From the NCBI GenBank assembly GCA_958450365.1, contig CAUEEP010000133.1:310001-374000 (forward strand): 64,000 nucleotides of DNA, in the 5' to 3' direction. Positions 33,301-44,074 of this stretch are shown in pieces. This stretch comes from Mesorhabditis belari (taxonomy: Eukaryota > Nematoda > Chromadorea > Rhabditida > Rhabditidae). How positions within the stretch are numbered: the first letter of the stretch is position 1; each line of letters opens with the position of its first letter. The notes beneath the pieces were generated by a model. It searched no databases, was not told where the DNA came from, and was given only the letters and a program-made list of their open reading frames with translations. A program made the position numbers and the translations under genes.

Positions 33301-36136
33301 ATGTCGCTTCATCGCAAAACAACGAGATCGGGTCCTGGATCGAGAAGAGCCGTTCGGATAGCTGAAAGAGTAACCGTTTTAAAAAATACAAAAATACATT
33401 CACACAAATAATGTGGTATAAACAAAACACAGTTAACTTCTCACCTTCATTTAGTGGGCCATTGTTTTCCCATCATCTCCCAAATTCTTTTCGTTTCATC
33501 ATCTTGGCTCTCTTTCACGCTTTGTAGACTTGAAGTCGATGAGTTTAACTTCATTTTGCTCTGCAAACAAGTTCTTTCTAAGAGCAACTAAATTTCAAAC
33601 CTTTTTCTCCTTTTTGGGTTTTGTCGAATTGAGGAGAATGAGTCGGAACATTTCGTATCCGATGAGAAGCACACCACCATCTCGATGCCAATCTTCCAAA
33701 AGCAAAGTTCTCTTTATTGAATCTTCAAGCTATTTAAATTATTATAAGTTACTGATAATTATTCTAATTTTTTGGACGCGACCGACCTATCATTTTGTCC
33801 TTTGTTCAATTCCTTTGATCGCATCGCCGAGAAGGAACACTTGGAATTTTCGGATCGGTTCTCCATCCTCATTATATCTGTAACTCGTTGGTAAACTGTA
33901 AACTGTAAATTCAAGTACATTACTGAAGGTTTTGCCTTAAAAGATCAAAAACTCGCTCTGGCATCCACTTCCCGATACTCGGCGTACCAATTTTGAATGG
34001 TATTTATCGGCACGACTACCAAGATTTTCCGTGTTTCGGTGGCACGAAAGAAGAGCTCGGAGAAAGTGATTACCTGTAAATCAAAATAGTTATAAAGGCA
34101 TACACTAAATATACAGTAAATGCTTGTTTTTATCGCTTACTTGAATCGTTTTCCCCAATCCCATTGAATGAGCAAGAATACATCCAAAACCGTCAGACTT
34201 TTTGAACTCGGAGACCGAATCGATTACGTTATCAAACCTGTAAATGAAGATAAATAGAGCTGAGGGAAGATTTCAAGTTTTCAAAACTTTTCTCAAAACA
34301 AACATGAAACGAATTCCAGCGAGTTGATGGGGTTAAGGAAGAGTGTGAGTGAGATGAGGAGCTACATAGGAGCGGAAGGGATCGCCTAGAATTCACCATG
34401 AAATTCATTTTTACAAATATCAAAAAGCCACGTTTTCTCCCTTTTATGAAATATCTCAAAAAATATCCATTCTTAACCTACCATGAGGCCTTCCTGAGTT
34501 GAGTCAAAAGCTTCCCCTCCGTTAGCTCTTTGCTCTCCAAATCGCCACTGTTTCTCCGTTTGCGTAAACGTTTCTTTTCGAATTCTCGTTGTTGTCGAAG
34601 ATTTTGTTGAGCTACCTAAAAGAGTTTCGAATCTACTGGTTTGCTTTATTTTTCCGAGTATCAAATTCTCTCAAAAGCTTCAAACTCACTTCTTCATGAT
34701 GAGAGCCCCATCGACCGCGATTACCTAAAACAGGTGATTTGTGTGGAAAGTTGTTTGTTTAATTTCTTCATGAAAGACTGTCCACGTTCAATTCGCAGAT
34801 TAAAACCATACTTAATAGCTTTAAATGCGCGAGGTCCGTATTTATCACTAAAAAGTACAGTGCTAACAAGTTCGTATGCAAATTGCTAAGATTACGCTAA
34901 TTCTGCTTAAAGACTGTTATGTGATAATATCACTTTATCCCATGTTAACATTCTTTTGATAATCTAATGAATAACCCACTCAATGAGATCGGCCTTCCAT
35001 AACTCGTGTATGCCTGACCGATTGCTGGTGGTCGTTGTGCAATTCTCTCTCCCAATTCCACTATATCATCCTCATCATCGCTGCTCAAAGTGACAATCTA
35101 AATAGTCTTTTCTTCAACTTTCGTTAACTAAATACTTAAATAATTAGTAAATAATAGATTAAATAACTCTACCTCATGCTCTGATGGCTCCATTTTTAAC
35201 TTCTTCTCTTCGGACTGTTCCGGTTCATCGAAAAAGTCTTCATCGGCCTAAATATCATGTTTCTAACTCTGTTCAAAGTCTATATTGTTCTTAAAATACT
35301 CAAAATTTCAATCTCACAATTGTTTGAATCAACGGGAGTATTCGGAAGAAACCAACAAGGCCATTTGAGTGATTAGTCCATTTCATTTTGTCGTTTTGAT
35401 TGTCTCTCCAAACGTTCCTTTTCCCGTTCTTGTGCTGTTCGAAAATCATTGGACAGCATGGCCTCCATCTCTTCAAGATTACTGAAATTCTCTCAATAAT
35501 TGATTTAGCGTCTAAAAATTATACTGTTTTGTCTAAATTTAATCAAGCTTTCTTATCACAAAATTTCTTTAAGTCTTGCTTTTCAACTAGCCTCGAAAAA
35601 AGTTGAGCCTAAATTTTTCCTTTTTTATTTTCTTACCCAATTCTTTTCCTTTTCCTTGCATTATCTTTATGAGTTTTCAAGGAAATACTCAGTAGTTGGG
35701 GAGCAGCGGTGTCAGCTGATTTTACGGCTTCTGCTTTCGATTCATCAGCATCATCCTGAGTTTTTTGACCGTATTTTTAAATGGAAATATTGATGTCTAA
35801 ATTAGTAAAAAAAAAAAAAAAATTCTCTAGCATTTTTTCTAACTTACTCTTGTTACCTTTCGCTTCATTGTCGTATGAAGTGCTGGCCTGATCGGGGCTC
35901 GGTTGATCCTCGCCCGGCAATTCGATCTTCGTCTCCGCTGGCTGATTGTTGCCACGTTCATCGGGTTCTTCTAAAAAACAACTGTAAGCCAGAAGCATAT
36001 GAAATTTCTAGGTAAATCAAAGTTTAAAGTTACCTGATTCTTTGTAATCGTCCTCCAAAATTGAAATCGCATTTGTCGGCGATGATTCCAATGCTCGAAG
36101 ATTGATCTTCATCTTTAATGATCCTGGCGCCGCCAT
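27315..36136 (-). CDS. SNF2-family ATPase/helicase, ARIP4/RAD54L2-like, multi-exon
   Basis: Chromatin-remodelling ATPase of the ATRX/ARIP4 branch. ATG at 36136 follows TTTTTAG directly. The N-terminal exons are acidic and charged. The helicase core has LAGIRFM (about 34310), the Walker A exon [15 protein letters not shown] (34150-34200), [20 protein letters not shown] (about 33960-34050), [16 protein letters not shown] (about 33650), a DEAH box (about 33310), [14 protein letters not shown] (about 33180) and [14 protein letters not shown] (about 32510). A Pro/Gln/Ser/Met-rich insert follows (31140-32380), then lobe 2: [20 protein letters not shown] (30480-30550), [18 protein letters not shown] (about 30270) and [15 protein letters not shown] (about 30010). 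The C-terminal half ends APRLTINH, stop at 27315. One-base indels and in-frame stops break motifs near 29167, 33175-33200, 33310 and 34345 (see findings). mrpl-41 lies 101 bp upstream on the same strand. C. elegans rad-26 is a possible counterpart. Confidence 0.85.
31980..32050 (+). ncRNA. tRNA-like sequence with GTGGCTCAGTGGTAGAG D-arm (degenerate)
   Basis: Has the A-box GTGGCTCAGTGGTAGAG and a perfect 5-bp anticodon stem TCTGC/GCAGA with a 7-nt loop CCGTGAA, but a ruined T-arm (GGAGTTCCATTTCC) and no acceptor pairing. It lies antisense in an intron of the SNF2 gene. Judged a pseudo-tRNA of the same family as those at 43477, 46419 and 52724. Confidence 0.5.
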
Positions 36137-36237
36137 CTAAAAATTTATATCATCAAAAATCAACAGTAAGACTCAACAAGAAAAATGAAACTAAATACAC
36201 TAGCTAAAGAAAAGAATAATAAATGTACAAGCTGAGA

Positions 36238-36789
36238 TCAACTCTTTTTCGTTGTCGTTTTATTCTTGAAAGTTTGTCGAATTTCCTCTCCATATGTGAG
36301 ATCAAAAAGTGTTTGCGCGGTCATCTTTGGTGGCGGCCACCGTTCGGTTTCCAATGTGTGCAAATCAGCGAGCTCCTCACTACCTTTCTCTCGGATCTTC
36401 GCCTCATACGTTTTCCTTCGCTTCTCGATTTCTACATCTGTCCTGTACGAAACATAGGGCTTCAGCTTGAATCCTTCCAAATTCGGTACAATCAGCTCGG
36501 CACACATTTCGGGGATTCTCACAAATTTGTCAGTGTTCGGATCGATGTAGCCCTCCATTTGAACGCCGGTGTACGCGTGAAGCTCCTTTGGGTTGATTTG
36601 TTGAAATTTCGGCGAAAGTTCGGGAAATTCCTTGTCCTGCCCAGGCCACTTCTTCTTTTCCTCGTTCACTGGTCCCATTTTTCGTTGTCCATACGATCCT
36701 TTCTTCACAAATGGCCACGGCGGTCGAAATTGTAGATAGTGAACATGACGAACGCCCCTCTTCGATAGATATGGAATCAATGTCGCCAT
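36238..36789 (-). CDS. mrpl-41: Mitochondrial ribosomal protein L41
   Basis: 183-residue single-exon gene. The core VRIPEMCAELIVPNLEGFKL, then KPYVSYRTDVEIEKRRKTYE, matches the diagnostic mL41 segment; the following PPPKMTAQTLFDLTYGEEI is also family-like. The N-terminus (MATLIPYLSKRGVRHVHYLQ) is basic and fits a mitochondrial presequence. The protein is a component of the large mitochondrial ribosomal subunit. A TTTCCAG acceptor lies just before the GTACAACATGG start context, consistent with trans-splicing. The ATG of the SNF2 gene lies 101 bp past the stop on the same strand, so the two may form an operon. The frame is intact, unlike its neighbours. Confidence 0.93.
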   Translation of the reverse strand: MATLIPYLSKRGVRHVHYLQFRPPWPFVKKGSYGQRKMGPVNEEKKKWPGQDKEFPELSPKFQQINPKELHAYTGVQMEGYIDPNTDKFVRIPEMCAELIVPNLEGFKLKPYVSYRTDVEIEKRRKTYEAKIREKGSEELADLHTLETERWPPPKMTAQTLFDLTYGEEIRQTFKNKTTTKKS

Positions 36790-38245
36790 GTTGTACCTGG
36801 AAATAAAAAGTAATAAAATTTGAAAAGCTACACAAGCAATGAAGCAAAAGAAAACAAAATTTAAAGAATTTAGCCACTGTTCTAATGGTTCTTAGCAATC
36901 AAACAAATGTGTAAGGGAAAAAGCGTTAATTGCCTTTAAGCTAGCAGCATGAGCGTTGGCAGAAATTATCGTTCAAATGACCAATCGCTTCTTCAAGTGT
37001 AATAAGTTTCTCAAAACAATGAATTCTCTAATGAATCACTGTGCAATTCATAAACAATGACGCTACGAATTTTCTCGAAGCAACGAAAAGAATCATGTGC
37101 AAAGAGGGAAAAAAGTGGGGGATAGAGCAACGAGGGGGAGTCTTCCCGTCAAAAAAGGGCTACGCGACAATCCCAGAGAACACTCTGCTTCGTACTCTAA
37201 TTGGACACTTGCCCGACAACAAACAACTGTGGTCTGCCCACTTTGCTGAAGCAATATAAATTGCTTTATATAGTTTCAATTTTTTATCTCTTATAAAAGT
37301 TATGCTATTCAGTTAATTATTTGAATATTTTCAAATTTTGTTTAACCTTTTAAAATTGAGAGGAATTGCCTCATTTATGGACTTTCCATACTTGTCTTTT
37401 CAGCAAATGCAACTTTAAGGGGTCTAAGTGTTAAACCTACCTATCCAGAACTGCTATTGAAGCACTAAATTTTACCCATAAACTTTAAATTTGTTATTGC
37501 TTTCTTGGTAGTTTTGGCTATGGGGGGCCACTTTTTTTTTTCCCCAAAACCACTTTTCCCGGGGTAATTGAGTATGCTGAACACGAATATAACATTTTTA
37601 GGGTAGATTTTTAATAAAAACGCAATTTTTAGAGTTTTTAAAATTTTGCAAAAATAAGGAATTTTGAGCATTTTAAATGCCAATTTTGACTTTCGGACTC
37701 ACTTTGCTGTGGTTGTGCGCTTTTTGTTTGACTTTTATCTAAATCTAACAAATTAACAACAATTGCAAATTGCAAAAAGATTCCATTAAAGCGTCACAAA
37801 AAGCTAATAATCTGGTCCAAAAATCACCACTCGCATTTATAAACTTGACTTGAAACTTGGTTCCAAAAATTATTTTTAAATCCTCGCCGCCACATAAATT
37901 CCTGAAGGAAATTTGATCATTTGATTCGCAGTTGAGGTCATGATATTGCTTAATTATTTTTTAAATCGATACCAAAGAGATTCCACATTTTGAGTATGCA
38001 ATCCGTTCGCCGGATTCACCAAGATTCATGCTCAAAATTTCTTATTTTTGCAAAATTTTAAAAATTGTAAAAATTTTGTTTTTGATTAAAAAGCAACCCT
38101 AAAAATGTCATATCCATGTTCAGCGTACTCAATTACCACGAGAAAAGTGGTTTTGGCGAAAAAAAAGTGCCTCCCCCCCAAAGCTCCAATAGTACCGCTT
38201 TTCGTTTTGTTTTCTTATCTATTTTACGTCAATAATTATTTTTAG
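36790..38245. other. Divergent promoter region between mrpl-41 (-) and mdt-4 (+)
   Basis: Head-to-head spacer that should contain both promoters. Most of the right half is a foldback element (37505-38190). No conserved exon was found. Confidence 0.5.
37505..38190. mobile_element. Foldback element, about 165-bp arms, in a divergent promoter
   Basis: The left arm (AAAACCACTTTTCCCGGGGT, AATTGAGTATGCTGAACACG, ATTTTTAGGGT, to TTTTGAGCATTTT near 37677) is mirrored by the right arm (TGCTCAAAATTTCTTATTTT to AAAAGTGGTTTTGGCGAA near 38160). The outer ends are poly-C/poly-T tracts. The spacer of about 350 bp shows no ORF of note. Confidence 0.82.
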
Positions 38246-39140
38246 ATGGTGCTGCCGACGCTACGAGAGAGCCTGCTGGATGCCAGCGACGATCTTGATG
38301 TCATCACGAAACAGATGCTCGAATATCTGTGGATCACGAGAAGAAAACGCACAACGAGGAATCGATCAGCCATCTCGCCCAACTCTTTGAAACGAAACAG
38401 GCTGAGATCAAGAAATTGCTGGACAAAGTGAGTGCCTATCAGAAACGAGCCGCCTTGATTGAAGAACTCGAGAAAATGCGTGGAGAACAGGGACATGATC
38501 ATTCAAAAGTCGAGGCCGATCTGAAGTGCGCGGATTCGTTATTGATGCACATGATATTCCAAGCAAATGAGCGGTTGAAGACGATGAAAGCTGCAGAGGA
38601 ACAACCAGTGAACACCGAACAAGTCATTCAAATGGCCCATCAGATTTCGAAGGGTTTCTCGGTGGCTTCTCCATTGAATTGGCAGCAGGGCGACGCATCG
38701 AGGCCATTCCCTACAGAAGTCGAGTTGAAGATTGGACACTTATCAGCGCCGAGAACTACCGGATTGCCTCCAGTTGGACCAACTCTTGGGAATGAGGCCA
38801 CAAACGACACCAACTGGCAGAGGAGCAGGACAAAGAACGGTGCCCGTTTCTCCGTTAGCTTCGGGATATACAACACAGCGAAGTTGGAGTCCACGAACGG
38901 CTGGGTTTGGAGAATCACCAAGAACAATACGAAATGGAATGGGGTCGCCATGCCAACACCGAGACCTGTTGGCACTTCACCATTCGATAGTCGACGAACG
39001 AGCACAAGTAGTGATATTCGAGTCTCGTTCACTTCTCCCCACAGCCTACGAGAAATATGCTGGCACCCGTCAGCAACATTGGGCAAATCAGCAGTGATTC
39101 TTCTTCATCATCGAGTAGCGACGATGAAACTCGGCGTTAA
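38246..39140 (+). CDS. mdt-4: Mediator complex subunit 4 (MED4), frame broken by indels
   Basis: Middle-module Mediator subunit linking activators to RNA polymerase II. ATG 38246 stands directly after TTTTTAG. The sequence reads LRESLLDASDDLDVITKQML, a long coiled-coil helix (HEKKTHNEESISHLAQLFET through QKRAALIEELEKMRGEQG), then the MED4 signature HQISKGFSVASPLNWQQGDA followed by RPFPTEVELKIGHL. The C-terminus is Ser/Pro-rich and ends in a serine run and DDETRR before TAA 39138-39140. These parts lie in three different frames: a switch near 38320 and at least one more, near 39040 within a C run. Because the helix and signature are well conserved, I read the switches as one-base sequence errors in a single-exon gene. 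A class I HDAC starts 92 bp downstream. Confidence 0.85.
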
Positions 39141-39232
39141 ATTGTTTTTTTGTTTTATTTCTTGTTATTGTGATTCGTTGATCTCATTTTTTTTTGTTTG
39201 GACAAGTTGTATTAAACTCTTAGTGAATCGCG

Positions 39233-41241
39233 ATGCCTGTGAAGGAGCATGGAAAGCGCCGTGTTGCCTATTTCTACGATTCGAATGTCGGCAACTATTA
39301 TTATGGCCAGGTAAGACTTTTGGACTAAATAAAAAACAATAAAACTGAATTTGTACAATATGCAAAGATGAAAAATTGCCCGTCTCTGATGTATGCGTTT
39401 TAACTTTAGGGACACGTGATGAAGCCTCATCGTATTCGGATGACCCACCACCTGGTCATGAATTACGGACTGTACAGAGAGCTCGAAGTCTACCGGCCGT
39501 TTCCCGCTTCTTTGACGAGATGACAAAATTTCACCCGAGGACTACATCAATTTCTTAAAGACAGCATCGCCGGACAATTTGAAACTCTACAACAAACAAA
39601 TGCTAAAAGTTCGGATAGGCTTTGATTAGTTGCAATGTATCTTTCTTTAGTTCAATGTTGGCGAGGATTGTCCCCTCTTTGATGGCCTTTACGAATTTTG
39701 TCAACTTTCTTCGGGTGGATCCCTAGCGGCTGCTGTAAAACTAAACAAACAAAAGGTAAGTTGAAAAAATCAGACATGTAAAAATGTGCTATTTTGATAA
39801 ATATATTGACGGATTTAGGCTGATATCGCAATCAATTGGATGGGCGGTCTGCATCACGCGAAAAGAGCGAGGCTAGCGGTTTCTGCTACACAAAACGACA
39901 TCGTGCTGGGAATTTTGGAGCTGCTGAAGTACCACAAACGAGTACTCTATGTTGACATTGATGTTCATCACGGAGATGGTGTTGAGGTGAGGTCTATTTT
40001 ACTTTTTAAAATTGTAACTTTTGGCTCAGGAAGCATTTTTCACGACGGATCGGGTTATGACGGTGTCTTTTCACAAATATGGCGACTTCTTCCCGGGTAC
40101 AGGAGAATTGAAAGATGTCGGAGTCGGAAAGGGGAAGTAGGTTTCTAGAAGTGTTAATCAAAATAAGTATTTTGCACTTTTATGGATCTTTTCTTAGGTA
40201 TTACTCGCTGAATGTTCCCCTAAAAGACGGGATCACCGATGAAGCTTATCAGAGCATCTTCAAGCCAATCATGACCAAGGTTTGTGGTAAAAAAATTGAA
40301 ATCTAGTTATTTTCAGCTTACGTAACACTTTTTATTTTAGGTCATGGAGAAATATCAGCCAACGGCTGTTGTACTGCAATGTGGAGCGGATTCTCTTCAC
40401 GGTGATCGTTTGGGGCCATTCAACTTGACGCTAAAAGGACATGGAGCGTACGTTTTACTTTTAAATTTCTAATCTTTTGTTTTAGTTGTGCCAGCTTCTT
40501 CCGCGACTACAATGTTCCGTTGATGATGCTTGGCGGTGGCGGCTACACACCAAGAAATGTCGCAAGATGCTGGGCTTACGAAACGGCCATTGCTCTCGAT
40601 AGAGAAGTTAGTTTTCTTAGTTTATTTATTAATTAATTTTTCAGAATTTCTAATTATTTATCTTCAGGTGGCAAATGTATTGCCTTACAACGACTACTTC
40701 GAGTATTTCCGGGCCTACGTACAAGCTTCACTTGGACCCAGGCACTGGCAACAACGAGAACACATCGGAATATCTGCGCAAAGTGCAGGTAGCTTTTTGT
40801 AAGTAGAATCAAATATACCGTTCTTTAGGAGCAAGTGCTGAATAATCTTGATCGAATGGAAGCCGCTCCTTCAGTGCAAATGCAGCCGATTCCAGACGAT
40901 GCCATACGATTTCTTAACGATACATCCTTGGGGCAGGTGTGTAGCTTTTTCAATTACGAGTTTTTTATCTATTGTTCAGGATATGGCGAATCCAGATGTG
41001 CGACTACATCGCTCGATTATGGATTCTCATGTGCAGCATGAAGGTTTGAACTTTTAATCAATAAGCTTTCAGTACTTTGCAATAATACAAGCAACGCGTG
41101 ATTTTTATAAGAGTAACACCTCTTGTTTTATTGTAAAATCTACAAGCTCATTTTTCAGGCGAGTTCTACGATGGAGAGAATGAGGGTGATGATCGTCGAA
41201 ATGAAAGCAATGGACGGGAAGCGGCAGCCAAATCGGCTTAA
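39233..41241 (+). CDS. hda-1: Class I histone deacetylase (HDAC1/RPD3 type), multi-exon with indels
   Basis: Zn-dependent lysine deacetylase of nuclear co-repressor complexes. ATG 39233 opens [20 protein letters not shown]; exon 2 gives [20 protein letters not shown]. The catalytic core is present: [10 protein letters not shown] (about 39835), [20 protein letters not shown] across an intron at about 39990, [36 protein letters not shown] (about 40380), [20 protein letters not shown] (about 40530) and [10 protein letters not shown] (about 40680). The tail is acidic ([15 protein letters not shown]) and ends at TAA 41239-41241. Five one-base length changes break or silently shift the frame (near 39510, 39535, 39862, 39892, 40709). 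Orthology to hda-1 rather than hda-3 is inferred from conservation only. The acceptor CTCTTAG before the start and the 92-bp gap to mdt-4 suggest an operon. Confidence 0.88.
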
Positions 41242-41661
41242 CAAGTGCACAAGTTCTATTTTTATGGTATTAAATGTATTCTTTGTTCCTTGTATCCCAT
41301 TGAAAATATTTACCTTTTTAATTAAAAACTGGAATCACTTTTTCGCAACGAGTATCCTTTGTGAATTTTGGCTATTAGCAAACATGATTGTCTAAATCAT
41401 AACTGTATCTGATCATTTTATTTTATTTTGTCAAATCGTTGTTCGTATTCTCCTCCGATCGGTTATTTGATCTCAAATAAAAGTTTTTCAGAGAGAATTT
41501 TTAACTCTTCAAATGATTGATACTGTCTATGCTAAAGCAATTATTGTAACAGATTCGAATATGAGCCAGTTAATTGAAATAGCAGTTATTCTTGATCCGA
41601 AAAGGGATCTATCTGCTTTTGCATTTATTTTTGACAACTTAATACTCCTAAAATTTAGCAC

Positions 41662-43010
41662 ATGACCAATAATCGTCAGAGGCAACAACTCAACTATGCT
41701 TCCGAATATGAGGTAAACATTATAAAGATACAAAGCTGTGGATTTATTAATAATGAGCTTTTGTTTGGAAAACTACAAGAACTGGGAAGCTAAACAGTAT
41801 AGATAACACATGAGAGCAGCGACAAAATTTCCAGGTGGTCAGCGTTGTCGCGTTGGGCGATGAGACCCGTCGCATTTACCGGAAGAAAGTGGTGAACGGA
41901 CGATGGCGAAACTCGTATACGGAAAGAGTTGAGATGCTCAAAGTGGCTTGGAGGTTGAGACAAGAAACTCTTTTTCTACACTACTCAATTGAATTGACAA
42001 TATAAGAAAAATTTACGTTTCAGACCAACTTGGTACGAGGTATCGTTGCTTGACAAAAAACAGAAAGCAATGATTGTAAGTTTGAACATGGCTAATTAAA
42101 CTATCTAACAAATTCTATTAGAAAGAAGCAAATGTGGAAGTGCTCGGACCAGTGGAGGAAAGCACAGGTGTTAATATGCATAGACCAAATTTGAAAGTCT
42201 TTTTTAGATTTGTTCGCTGAGGATTCAATGTGGTTGATAAGGAAATGGTAAGTTGAAAGTGTAAAGTGTTGAATTGCTCGAAATTTCAGTGACAATCGGT
42301 TATGGCAAGTAAACTATGGGCATTTGAAGAGACATTTTGAACACGAGCTTCTCGATTATTTTGCGAAGGTTTGTTATAGAAAGAAAGCAAAATAGGTATT
42401 CAATTAGATATCTAGTTAGGTCATTCAGTTGTTAGCTTAAAGCCAGTATCACGTAAAAGTTTAGCAAGTGACTTTCGAAGTCGATGATGTGCCCCAAGTT
42501 GAGCTTGCTGAAGAAGCTGCTGGAGAAAATCAAGAGGTTTCAAAAGAAACAAACGACTTCCCAAAACAAAAGCCAATTTTCAGTTGAATCCTCCAATTTT
42601 GAGCCCATCAATCACTCCACCTCAAGAGAAATCTACCACTCAAGATGAGCTTTCTCCATCTAAAGAGTTTAACTCTCCAACTTTATCAACATCATCAGAA
42701 AACGATGAGAATCATCCACTTGATGCGGCAATGGAAATCGATATCAAAGAATTGAGGCGGGTAAAGAAACAAGCAAAGGGTAAACTGAACAGGTATTGAC
42801 TTTTCTGACTTTCGAACAGACTTGAGTAGCGATGAAGTGAGTAAATTACTAAAAGCCGTGCATTTAATGCCAAAAAAAATCCAAAACTTGATCATGCAGT
42901 TCTTATTGAGACAAATTTCAGTAATTCAACAACTCCTTGTCCATCGCCGATCGATCGTCCACGACGCTCCATTCAGACACCCATTCGATTCCTTGATAAC
43001 TGAATATCTT
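41662..43010 (+). CDS. Unrecognised multi-exon protein, probably nuclear
   Basis: A model from ATG 41662 (MTNNRQRQQLNYASEYE), preceded by AAATTTAG, continues through exons at about 41836 (VVSVVALGDETRRIYRKKVV), 42024 (PTWYEVSLLDKKQKAMI), 42121 (KEANVEVLGPVEEST), 42205 (LFAEDSMWLIRK) and 42290 (NRLWQVNYGHLKRHFEHELL). A Ser/Pro/Glu-rich region follows (about 42580-42790) with IKELRRVKKQAKGK. A last exon probably reads NSTTPCPSPIDRPRRSIQTP to a stop near 43004; its junctions are uncertain. The short basic and hydrophobic first half could be a small beta-rich domain, but I do not recognise it. The gene starts 420 bp after the HDAC stop and could share its transcription unit. Confidence 0.5.
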
Positions 43011-43476
43011 CAAAACCATTCTTCAATTTGTTTTTTCTGATTCAAAGCGACGTTGACTTTTCAAGTCAAATCGTATCATCAATTTCACTTCTTTTTTTTA
43101 TCCTTTCAACTTTGATATTTCTAGAAAGCTTTACATTCCCAAATACGAGATTCCATCATTTATCGGTTGACAAAACGGTTATCCATCTGATCTATGGTTG
43201 TTCAAAATATTTCCAATATCGGGTTCACTTAATCTCAAATGTTTTCAATGTATCTCAATAACTTGATGCCCAGTTCAAAATTGACTTTATCTTGCATAAG
43301 ATTTATCATTTTAGTTTATAAATAAACTCTAAATAGAACGATAAAATAAAGCAAAGCAAATTAAACAAAATAAAGCTAGAAGCAATGAATAGTTCAACTG
43401 TATCAAAGATTTTATCATTGAAGAGATTTTCTTTGCTTCCGTTCCCTTCTCCTCTTTCTCAAAACAATTTGGCAAA

Positions 43477-43546
43477 GAGTCGAGGGGAATCGAACTCTCG
43501 ATCTCCAGGCTCCCAGGCAGATACTCTACCACTGAGCCGTAGTTGC
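43477..43546 (-). ncRNA. tRNA-like sequence, GTGGTAGAG family
   Basis: On the minus strand: CGGCTCAGTGGTAGAGTATC (D-arm, A-box) and GAGAGTTCGATTCCCCTC (T-arm, B-box) at tRNA spacing. The anticodon arm has a G/G mismatch and the acceptor ends (GCAACTA / GACTC) do not pair. Best of the set but probably a pseudogene. Confidence 0.5.
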
Positions 43547-43584
43547 TTCAGGCCTTCGAGACAAAAAAGGCAGAAGAAGAGAGA

Positions 43585-43680
43585 AAGAGCATACGCTACC
43601 TTCAAGCATACGCTACCTTCAAGCATACACTACCTTCAAGCATACGCTACCTCCAAGCATGCGCTACCTTATCGAGTCCT
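43585..43680. repeat. Tandem repeat, 15-bp unit CATACGCTACCTTCAAG
   Basis: Five units of about 15-16 bp (ATACGCTACCTTCAAGC) follow the tRNA-like sequence. Intergenic. Confidence 0.75.
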
Positions 43681-44074
43681 CAGCAAAGTAAATCATTTTC
43701 TAAACGTGTCAACCTGTCTCCATACTATCCTATAAATCTTTTAGACGATCTTTATATCAGTTACAAAAGCTCTAAAAGCTCCATGTAGCTAAAAAGATAC
43801 AAAACGGAGCGTTTTTCGAGAGCAATACACAATTTCTTTGAAGAGCCCGATAATTTTCTGTTTGCCTTTCCTTTTCTTTCTTTTCCTCAAAAAATGTATA
43901 CTACAAATCTTCAGTAATCAAGATTCAAGCGTCACGTTCTTTCAAAAAGTTTTCAATTTTTTTGATTTACCTAATAATTCCCAAGTTTTTTTCGCGGAAG
44001 TTCGCGTGTTGTCTTTTTTTTGTTGAGACAACGTTTACAAAAAGCCGTCTCTCACCGATTGAGCAATTTTTGTC

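Noticed and set aside
27315..36136. ATRX orthologue rather than ARIP4 type
   Set aside because: The Walker A region (AHSMGLGKT), GYEMFRLIL and [12 protein letters not shown] context fits ARIP4/RAD54L2 better, though the two branches are close and a tree would be needed.
36223..36735. 170-residue plus-strand open frame over mrpl-41
   Set aside because: Antisense shadow of the conserved mL41 coding sequence on the minus strand.
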